57,783 bases of DNA from Acanthamoeba lenticulata (Eukaryota > Discosea > Longamoebia > Acanthamoebidae), in NCBI GenBank assembly GCA_002179805.1, contig NAVB01000178.1:1-57783 (forward strand), written 5' to 3'. Below the pieces are notes generated by a model, which was not told the DNA's origin, ran no database searches, and saw only the letters and a list, made by a program, of their open reading frames with translations. The position numbers were made by a program, and so were the translations under genes. Below are positions 49,508 to 57,783 of this stretch, in pieces (position 1 is the first letter of the stretch; each line of letters starts with the position of its first letter).

Positions 49508-52500
49508 CTACTCGTCCAGGATGTGCGTCGGCGCTTCGTCACCAGACGAGGACGAGGATGAGTCCTTCTTGCCCTTTCGCTCCTTGCCCTTCCGGCTGGT
49601 CTGCTCGTCGTCGCTCGAGTCGTCACCGCCAGCGCGGTCCTTGGGCAGCGGCGCCAGACCGAGCGCGTACAGCAGATCTCGCGCGCCGGGCGCTTGCGAG
49701 AACGCAAAGCCCGTGTCTGGTGATGGTGAACGTGATGATGGCTTTTGGTGAGATTGACGATGTCCAGGAGGACGACGGAAGAGGACGAGGACGTACGCTT
49801 GGACTTGCCGGTGGCACGGACACGCTTGAAGAACGTGCGGCGGGGCTTCTTGGGGGCCTTCTTCTTCTTGTCGATGGCGTGCACCTCCTGGATGATGTGG
49901 TCCGCGTCCGGGAAGTACGTCCGCCTCACGCTGCATCATCATCATCATCAACAACATTATCAGTCATCTGTCATCGTCATCATCATCATCCGGAGCCACA
50001 AGGCAACGGTGGTGGCCAATACGTACTATTTGTAGGCGAGATCAGGGAAGCAGCAGGTGGCGGCGGTGAGGATGGGCGTGAGCCAGAACCAGGCCGTCGT
50101 CATGAAGTTGTAGGGCTTCCACCACAAGTCGCTCCCACTCAGAACCTACGTTGTTCACACACGGAAACAACAACACAAACAGTGATCAGATGGTGATGAA
50201 GAAGAAGAAGGAGGAGGAAAGGGGGAGGTACCGAGTTGGGCGGAATGAGGCCGTAGATGAGGAGGAACGCGAACCAGAGGAGAATGCTGAACCACAGCCC
50301 AAAGTGGTTGAATCCCGTCCACGTGCTGGTGGCCAATTATTGCGCCCAACGCATGCGAGCGTTAGCCCAAATGACCATTTATCATGCATCATGCATGAAG
50401 AAGACGACAAAGGGGAGGGAATGCACTTGGTGATGAGGACGATCTTGACGGAGACGACGTAGATGACAGAGGTCATGATGGTGGCGCCCATGGAGAACAG
50501 GTCAAGCACGCCGCCGTCCTGAGACACGTTGGAGTGGTAGTACGACGCGAAGCCGAAGAAGGCAATGACAACCGACTGCAAGATGCCCAGGAACTGCCAG
50601 CCCCAGAAGTCCGCTCGCGAGAACTGCACCCCACCCGAGTGATCGGCAACACGATGGTGAGGACGAGCACGAGGAAGAAGATGATGATAACGAAGATGAG
50701 AAGGAGGAGACGTACGTCCTTGCTGCGAATGCCGCGCTCATAGACCTTGGGATACTGAAGGATCTGCTGGCGCGAAGTGGCCTTGTCAAAGATGGCCACC
50801 ATGAGGATGGGCAGGCCCGTGAAGAAGATGTTGTAGACCGACACAGCCCAACTGTCAAACAGCGTCTGCAAGCGACCATCGTCAACAAACCCACATCAGC
50901 CACCATTCCTCAGCAACTGCGATGGACATGAAGATGAAGGGGATGAAGAAGAAGAGAAAGCAGTACCTGAGCCGAGAAGCCGGAGAAAACACCGAACCAG
51001 AAGTTGACGAGGGCGAAAATGATGTTTTTGTAGAAGGAGTAGAGGAGAAGAACGGCCATGCGGCGATAGGACCAGTGGCCGTGGACGAGGAGCAGCGGGA
51101 CGAGGAACCGGAACTGGGCGATGGCGTAGTCGGCCGCCATGACGGCCTGGCGACCCTCCTTGCCGCTGATGCCGACGCCGACTTGGGCCTCCTGGATCAT
51201 GGGCACGTCGTTGGCGCCGTCGCCGATGGAGAGCGTCGTGGCGTTGATGCCCTTCTTGACGAGCCGCACGACGAGCGCCTTCTGCAGCGGCGACACGCGG
51301 CAGCAGATAACCACCTTGCACTTCATCGCCAGCGCCAGGAACCGCGCTGACACGTCCGTGAACGGGCCCTTGGACGGCACGAATCGCGCCAGCGACTTGC
51401 CATCGATGATCGCCGCATACTCTGAGAAAGATATCGTCCCCACAGTCATGTGAGACACAAGCCTGTGTGTTAAAGGTGCACAAAGGGTACGAAAGAACGG
51501 CGCCGTACGGGTGGGGCCGTGAGATCCATCGTCGTCCTCGTCGTCTTCGTCGAGCTCGGGGGGCTCTTCCTCGCGCTCCTCGAGCTCCTTGCCGCCCTTC
51601 TTGACGGGCTTGCGCTCCTTGCGCTTGCCGTTGAACCCGTCCTCTGCAGCCACGCGACGTCAGCTGCGCGTCCACATGTGATTGGGGCAAAGGCTGAAGA
51701 GGGTACATACCTGAGTCGCTGGTGTCGATGCCGCCATGTACCTTAACCAGGCCGCCCTCGTCGCCTGAGGAAGAGGTGCGAGGGGTAAGGACGTCCATCT
51801 CCATCATCGTGGCATCAAACCTCTCACCCTTGATCACGGCTGGCGCAGCACACCGCCGATGCATCGAGAAAAAGAGGAGAGAAAGGAGGAGAAAAATATG
51901 TGAGGGAAGCCGTATGGGCAAAGGCCAACGGGAGTGGCCACACCACATAAATTGAATCCAAAATAAAATAAAAATGATTAATAAATATAAGGGAGGGGGG
52001 TTTTGATGCTTCCCTCAATAAAAAATGGAAAGAAATGTACAGCAAAAATAAAAAAATAAATAAATACAAAATAATGACGTACTCTCTGGGTCGGGCGAAG
52101 GCGTCCACTTGGGCATGTGCGGGAAATACTGTCGAATGTAGCTTTCCATCGAGTTGATGGCCGTCTCCCTGCTCGTGACTGTGTAGTCTTCGTAGCCCTC
52201 CATCGGCTCCGAGCTGAATTGCAATCGACCAACGCGGCCACAAGCCATCAGCAAGGTGACTATAACTTTGTTGTTCAGGGACAAATCCAGTACCTGAACA
52301 CCATCTTGGTCATCCTGTTGTTCAAGAGCGAGCACGAGTAGCCGATGTTGATGGCTGTCTCCATCTTGTCGCCCGTCAGCACCCACATCTTCAACCCGGC
52401 CTGCGCGGACAAATAAATGATTAGCGCTTTAGATAACAGTAAACTTCAAAATAAACCAAATACGCGTACGTTGAGGAGGGTGGCGATGGCCTCCGGGACG

Positions 52501-55387
52501 CCATCCTGTAGCTTGTCCTCGATGGCAGTAGCGCCCACCAGCATCAAGTCGGTTTCAATTTCCTCCGACACAGCGTCGATCTATTGACCACAGACGTACG
52601 AGTCAGAACCGACGGCACGAGCAGGTAAAGCAGGGCACAGGAGCGACGTACCGCAGCCTCACGACCGCTGATCTGGAGAGCGGCCTGGTTGTACTTGGTG
52701 TTCCACTCCTCGTAATAGTGAGGATCGAGCTCCTTTACGGCCAAGCACAGTGTGCGGAGGCCGTCGGCGGCGAACGCTTCGAGGTGTTGCATGGTGGCTT
52801 CCTTGAGCTCGTCCTGCCCGCTGGCCAGACGGTCGAAGATCATCGTGTCGGCGCCCTTGCAGAACAATTTGATCGTGCCTGTGTCCGCAGTGTCATCAGC
52901 TTCCGCATCAGCCGATTCACCACGCGAGAAGGAGGACGGTACCGTCAAACGGATCCTCAACGATGACCGACATACGCTTACGGTCGGAGTTGAACTCAAG
53001 CACGTTAAGCAGCTTCCACTTCTCTTCCTCACCGTGAACACGGATGGAAATCGTGTGCTGGTCGCGCGCCTGCGAGTCCAATCAATCAGGTCAGTGTCAT
53101 TTGTCTTCACAACTAGTAAAATTGTAAGATAGGGCGTACAAAGAACTCGAAGCCCAGTTTCTGGGCAGCTTCGACAAGGGCGGCTTCGTCGGGCGAGGCA
53201 GCCTGGTAGGTGAGGCCGTTCATGCCGCGCGGCTTCTCGGCCTCCGTCTCATCGGCCTCGGCGCGAGGCTCGGGCACAGTGTCCTCATCGCCTTGTTGCT
53301 GCTGCTCGACGAGCACGGTGTGGCACAGACCGAGAATGCGGAAGAACATCGCCGCGGGGGACGAAGTGTCGCGCAGGTCGGACTGCAGCTCCGGGTCGCG
53401 GAAGATGAAGGCCTCCGGTCGTGCCTCTTCGGCGCTCACCTCGCGGTCGTGCTCGGTCACAACCTTGAAGTCAGCCTCGCCATTGTCGGCCTTGCTGGAC
53501 CGGGTCTCGTCGTCGAGCGCGGCGTCCTCGAGGGTGTCCTCCTCACCGTAGGCCTTGCCCATGATGGAGCAGCGCATGAAGTACATCTCGTTGGCCGTGA
53601 GGGTACCGGTCTTGTCGCTGAAAATGTACTCGACTTGACCCAGCTCCTCGGCAAGGTTGGAGGTGTTGGCGCGCGCCGGCGTGTTGGTCGGAGCGTGGTA
53701 CATCTCGGTGTCCATGTTGATCCAGAAGACCATGACGAGCTTGACCAACTCGATGTAGACATAGAGCGAAATCGGGATGATGACGTTACACAAGATAAGC
53801 CAGCTGGCAAAGCTCACGATGCCAATGACCGCGGCGCTGCTCTCAATGTCCTTGAGCTGCAGATACCAGTGGTCGAAGCCGCGCGCCTCCGACCAAGCGC
53901 CCGAAATGACGGCGCCGATGAAATCGATCACGATGGCAAAGACGAAGATTGTCAGCAGCGCCCGGTTCATCTCGATCTCCAGCCGGCTGCGCTTCGACGG
54001 CGGGTCACGCGCGTTCTTCATCACCTTGGTGTCCATTCCTGTGAAGACAACTACGCCGACCACCCACTCGGTGTTCCTCAAAGTACAGCCCTGCATGTTC
54101 GAGTACCACAGTATGGGTAAGACACGAAACGGTAGAGCACAGATGGAAGGGAACGAAACGACGTACTCGCCAGAGAGTCTGCTCGAGATTGAGCGGAATG
54201 GCCTCGTCCTCCTTGTCGTTGATAACCAGCGCGCCCTCAAAGTTATAGAGCTCCGGGTTGGGTCGCTCATACTTGACCTTGGCTGCAGAATTGATACAAC
54301 GTTACATGGGTGCCCCACAGAATTGAGCCGCTTCGTAGCGGCGCAGCTTACAAACAAGCGCGTACCATGCCAAGCGTTGATGGCCGAATGATCGTGCAGG
54401 GCGTCAGTCGTCTCCTCGAGTGCTTGGCGCACCTTCAAGTTGGTCTCTCCGTCAAGATTGGCAGTCTCGAGATAGGCAAGACCGTCCTTGTCGCTCGTGT
54501 GGAGCACGACCAAGTCGGCCGGGATTGTCTCGTTGTTCCGGATCTTAAGGACGTCACCCACGCGCACCTCCTTCCATTTGATGGGCGTCCACTCAACTCC
54601 ATCGTAAAGCAGCACGCGCTGGCTGTTGACCCTCGTATCGGAGACGCGGCGTTTCTGCCAGGCGAGAAAACACCCGAAGGGCAATGAGGCTCGGAGGACG
54701 AAAAAAAAGGGCGCGAGGAGCAGCTCGACGTACAATGTCCTCAAAGGCCTCCTTGACGGCAGTGACGGCCAACACGAAGACGAGCGGCACGATGGACGAC
54801 GCTGGGTTAAGGGGAGAGATGCCAGGGATAAGCTGGATTTGGGAAAAACATATTAATTAATAACAAGAAGGACCAAACTTATGAATAAATAAATAAAAAG
54901 ATGAGAAGGTACCTGGATCACGGCCACAATCAAGAACCACAAGTTGGCTAGACGTTTGAATTGCTGGAGAAATTTGATAAATAAAAATTAAATAAAAAGT
55001 GTAAGTGTTCAGCCTGTGTGGAGGGAGCCAGCAGAGAGGAGAGAGGATGCGCACCTCATAAAGATTTTTGGGCAAGAATGTGATTGGGCCATACTTCGTG
55101 GTAGAGATGGCGTTGGCTCTGTAGCCGTGATGCTTGTTGGACTCGCGATCGTTCACGGTAATATAACGCTCGCCCGTAGTGGGCTCACGACGAAGGAATG
55201 GGAGCCATTGCGCGACTTTGGACGAAGCGATGGGCTCGACGATATGCTTCTCGAACCAAGGGGTTATCCGCGCAGTAGCTGACTTCTTCTCCTTCAGTTT
55301 GATCCGCCTCTCCTTCTTCTTTCGTGTGGCCACGTTTCGGAAGCGGGTGACCCACTTGCGCTGCGACTTCTTTGAGTCTTTCTTCAT
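49508..55387 (-). CDS. P4-ATPase phospholipid flippase
   Basis: About seventeen exons on the minus strand run from ATG 55387 to the stop at 49508. Diagnostic P4 motifs appear in order: [11 protein letters not shown] in the first helix region, NLDGETNLK (the DGET of flippases), the phosphorylated Asp in [39 protein letters not shown] for nucleotide binding, [20 protein letters not shown], and [19 protein letters not shown]. The C-terminal helices follow ([32 protein letters not shown]), with a Ser/Lys-rich tail. The family moves aminophospholipids to the cytosolic leaflet and usually needs a CDC50 partner, which is not in this window. The N-terminus is unusually basic ([11 protein letters not shown]). 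Acidic, Ser-rich insertions lie between the TGDKMETA helix and GDGAND ([11 protein letters not shown] type, from about 52090 to 51530) and between DKTGT and SPDEAAL. Several small exon ends are approximate. Confidence 0.88.
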
Positions 55388-55787
55388 CTTTTTTTGCCTC
55401 CCTTTAAAAGAAGAAGATGATCAAAGCGCTGAAACCGCGATCTGCCGCGTCAACAAGGACGATCCTTGCACGAGGGATCGATCTAACGATGGGCCTCAAG
55501 AGATCACCTTCTACCTGCTCCCTCTTCCTCGATGCAGCAGTGTCGTTATCGCCTCTTTGTCGCGGTGACTTCAACCCTTCTTTCTTCCCGGCCTGCACAT
55601 TCTTTTGATTTCTAATTGGCGGTTACTCCCTCCGGGGAATTTCCGGAGCTACGGACGCCCAAGACGTCCAACTCCCTGAGAAGAAATGACAACGAAAAGC
55701 AGGTGGACGTGCTGCTCCTCGTGTAGGACCGCGTGACCAAGAGCAAGTGGCCGAGGAGGCGGAATCGGAGAGAAAGGTTGGTACTAC
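55388..55787. other. Intergenic region upstream of the flippase
   Basis: These 400 bp separate the FERM gene 3' end from the flippase start. Several short frames are open but have no start and splice support. A GAAA-rich microsatellite-like stretch occurs just beyond it near 55805-55830 inside the FERM gene's last intron. Confidence 0.5.
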
Positions 55788-57425
55788 TTACATTGCTGTG
55801 TTGTGAAAAGAAAGAAAGAAAGAAAGGGAGAGAGCAAAAAAACAGGATGGCCAAGTAGAAAGGGTCTGCGCAGCGCTCAGTCTCGTTCCTTACCCTTCTC
55901 TTCGCTGTCGTCGTGGAAGGGCGAGATAACGGTGTTGCGGTACTTGCTTTCGATGGCCCTCTGCGTGAGGATGCGCGAGCCACCTTGCTTCTCTCGGATG
56001 GTGTCGATCTTCTTCACGTGCTGCGCCAAATCGCTGATCACGTCCCACTACAGAGCACCTGGTGTGTGAGTCCACAGCAGGGCATGTAGGGCATGACGAC
56101 CACGATGGCGTCGTACCAGGAGGTCGTTGACGAGGTTAGCCTGCGGCGTCCGGTAGATGTGCTTCTTGACCTCGCCCTTGGGCGTCAGGAAATAGAAAAG
56201 ATCCTTGTCTGACTCCCACTCCTTGAGGTCCGAGTAGGTGTACGTGTTCATGATCATCCGCTTGGGGTCGATGATGTGCAGCCCAAACATGTTGATGCCT
56301 TTTTGGTTGGGTTGGTTCATGCTTGAGTCAAGAAAATCACGAAAAAGAGCACCAAGGGAATGAAAGGACGCACCAATCCTGACCTCACCCTCGAACGGCT
56401 GCTTGTAGAAGCTCTGGGTGACTGGCAGGTATTCGGCCTTGAAGAAGGTGGAGCCGTAGTAGGGCCATTGGCGCACAAGCTGCAAGTAGAGCAGCTGGAG
56501 GATGATCCTGTCCTTGCCGGCATGTCGCTTATGCTCCTCGATGACGCGGTTCTTCCACTTGGTGCTCGACATTTTGCGCTTGAGATGCTGCGGCACGTAG
56601 GACTTGAGGAACTTGCCCATGTACTCGAGCGTGTGCGTCTCGGGCTTGTGGTCACCGAGCGTTAGCTGAAGCTGCAGTCCCGCGAGGCCAGCTACCATCA
56701 TCGTCATGGCGATGGTGATGTAGTTTTTCGTCAGCTCAATATCAGTGAAGGTTTGGGGTAAGGGGAGAGATAACAAACCTGCAACATCAGGTTCGCAGGG
56801 GTAATTAGACTCGATGACGTTGAACACGGCCTGAATATAGAACAGGTGGATAGCTATCGGGTCCTTGATGTTGCGCTCTTGGCTAAGCGGGAGGATGCTT
56901 GTAGTCCTGAAGGTCAGTCGCAGCTCAGGCAGCTGTCGGTTGCGCATCCGCCTGATGAGGTAAGCCGACTCCTTGAGGATGCCTATCTCACGCTCATGAT
57001 ACTTGCCGTAGGTGGCCGGCCACTGCTGGATGCACTCGACGACCGTGTCGTCTGTGTAGCACAGCAACTCTGTAGCGGGAAGATGGAGAAGGTTAAGCCA
57101 AGCATGAGGTTGCCGCATGCAGAAGCAACTGGAGCAGAGAGGTCACGCCCGACAAGGGGCGAGGAAGGAGACTCGGGTGCACGTACCAAGAGTCTCACAC
57201 GAAGACCAAAGGAAGAAGCACTCGGCCGCCTGGTTGGAAAGGCCAAGCTTCTGTATGACGTTGAACCATAGTTCTTCTAAAGTGTCTTCCCGCGAGTATG
57301 TGAAGGTCTTAAACGACCCGTCCATGAAGTAAATCTTGATGCGTTCCGACTGCACGAAGTTACTCTCAATTCAGTAAAGCTCCCGATTTAATGCCAATCT
57401 TTGGCCTCGAAAAGTCACGTACCAT
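55788..57425 (-). CDS. FERM-domain protein
   Basis: Translation appears to start at ATG 57425-57423, which is itself the end of exon 1: it is followed at once by a GTACGT donor, and an in-frame TGA lies upstream. Exon 2 (from about 57343) begins SERIKIYFMDGSFKTF, the FERM F1 lobe. Further exons give the F2 lobe (AIHLFYIQAVFNVIESNYPC, then AGLAGLQLQLTLGDHKP, spliced at about 56779-56696). The F3 lobe is NMFGLHIIDPKRMIMNTY, YSDLKEWESDKDLFYFL. A helical segment follows (WDVISDLAQHVKKIDTIREK), and the last exon (55795-55788) adds only Ala-Met before the stop. FERM proteins link membrane receptors or lipids to cortical actin. The protein is about 430 residues, essentially a FERM domain with a short tail, and lacks a talin rod or myosin motor. 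The tiny first and last coding exons are the least certain parts. Confidence 0.78.
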
Positions 57426-57783
57426 GATTGATAAGTTGTAGTTTTTAATCTGATGCAAAGATCAGATCTTGGGTGGGCGCTTGCAAAACGCCAAAGAAGT
57501 GTTCGAACGATGACCTTAGCGACTTGCCGTACTCCTCGTTGCCAGCCACAGTCCCCAGGAAACAACGGAGGAAAACCCGTTGCGGGCAGAGGCCAAAGAA
57601 TTTAAAATAGAAAATTGTGCAAATTACGAAAGGCAGTTGGGCACAATGGTGTGGCGGTCGCACAAGCGCGAGCATGCCTCCGCTGCCTCTTCGCTCTATG
57701 CACTGCCCTTGCGCTTCCTTCTCCTAGGTTGCGGACTCTACTTGATTTATTTCGTCAGTGCGCAGCTCCACCCGGTGCGTTCC
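57426..57783. promoter_or_regulatory. Upstream region of the FERM gene, to window end
   Basis: These 358 bp precede the FERM start on the minus strand. Two minus-strand frames of 60-75 codons are open but use non-ATG starts and show no domain or GC3 bias. A short inverted repeat, AGATCAGATCT-like, lies near 57450-57470. Nothing else was recognised. Confidence 0.5.

Noticed and set aside
57371..57675. Two minus-strand open frames upstream of the FERM gene
   Set aside because: They start at non-ATG codons, do not join to the FERM frame, and an in-frame TGA lies before the FERM ATG. Treated as 5' UTR or promoter.
1..57783. tRNA, rRNA, CRISPR arrays, transposons or viral genes
   Set aside because: I looked for cloverleaf-like tRNA segments, regularly spaced direct repeats, reverse transcriptase or transposase motifs and viral core genes in all gaps and frames and found none that I could support. 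The F-box repeat protein resembles viral proteins but fits a host gene.

Overview
The window looks like nuclear DNA of a free-living amoeba, most probably Acanthamoeba or a close relative. The evidence is: GC-rich coding sequence with strongly GC-biased third codon positions; many short, often AT-rich introns with GT...AG ends; genes packed only 80-650 bp apart on both strands; and a gene set of RhoGEFs, a PAS-domain kinase, a hybrid histidine kinase, DCAF-type WD40 proteins, ankyrin and F-box proteins, a P4-ATPase and a FERM protein. No prokaryotic operons, CRISPR arrays, rRNA or tRNA genes were seen. Where I list exons, I chose boundaries that keep the reading frame and restore the protein family's conserved blocks. 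Individual boundaries may be off by a few bases.

Layout. 1-948: 3' end of a MUS81 nuclease gene (+). 1085-1790: universal stress protein (+). 2010-3209: four-helix membrane protein with a Pro/Gly-rich tail (+). 3476-11319, all on minus: NTPCR/THEP1 NTPase, DCAF8-like WD40 protein, prolyl-4-hydroxylase-like dioxygenase, a low-complexity protein with a probable frameshift, and a TLC-domain membrane protein. 11725-17103, all on plus: three-RRM RNA-binding protein, ankyrin/membrane protein, hybrid histidine kinase. 17169-18107 (-) is an EF-hand protein that diverges from a DCAF10-like gene at 18187-20612 (+). 21036-21551 (+) is a weakly supported unknown. 21665-28912, all on minus: SprT-like protease, F-box/repeat protein, SH3-IQ-DH-PH RhoGEF. 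29195-34752, all on plus: small unknown protein, intradiol dioxygenase, secreted protein, RPAP3-like TPR protein. 35006-38860 (-) is a PAS-PAS-PAS protein kinase. It diverges from 39515-46079 (+), a very unusual gene whose spliced frame joins a DH-PH RhoGEF to a DRP5/ARC5-type dynamin GTPase. 46346-57425, all on minus: type I membrane protein, P4-ATPase lipid flippase, FERM-domain protein.

Functional themes. Several products point to cortex, cytokinesis and membrane dynamics: two RhoGEFs, a dynamin, a flippase and a FERM protein. Three are candidate substrate receptors of cullin ubiquitin ligases: DCAF8-like, DCAF10-like and F-box. Others handle signalling: the PAS kinase, the hybrid histidine kinase, the EF-hand protein and the USP. 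MUS81 and the SprT-like protease belong to DNA repair families.

The strongest candidate for an undescribed system is the RhoGEF-dynamin fusion at 39515-46079. Thirteen exons splice in one continuous 1780-codon frame. Its divergent neighbour is the PAS kinase, which shares its 654-bp promoter interval.
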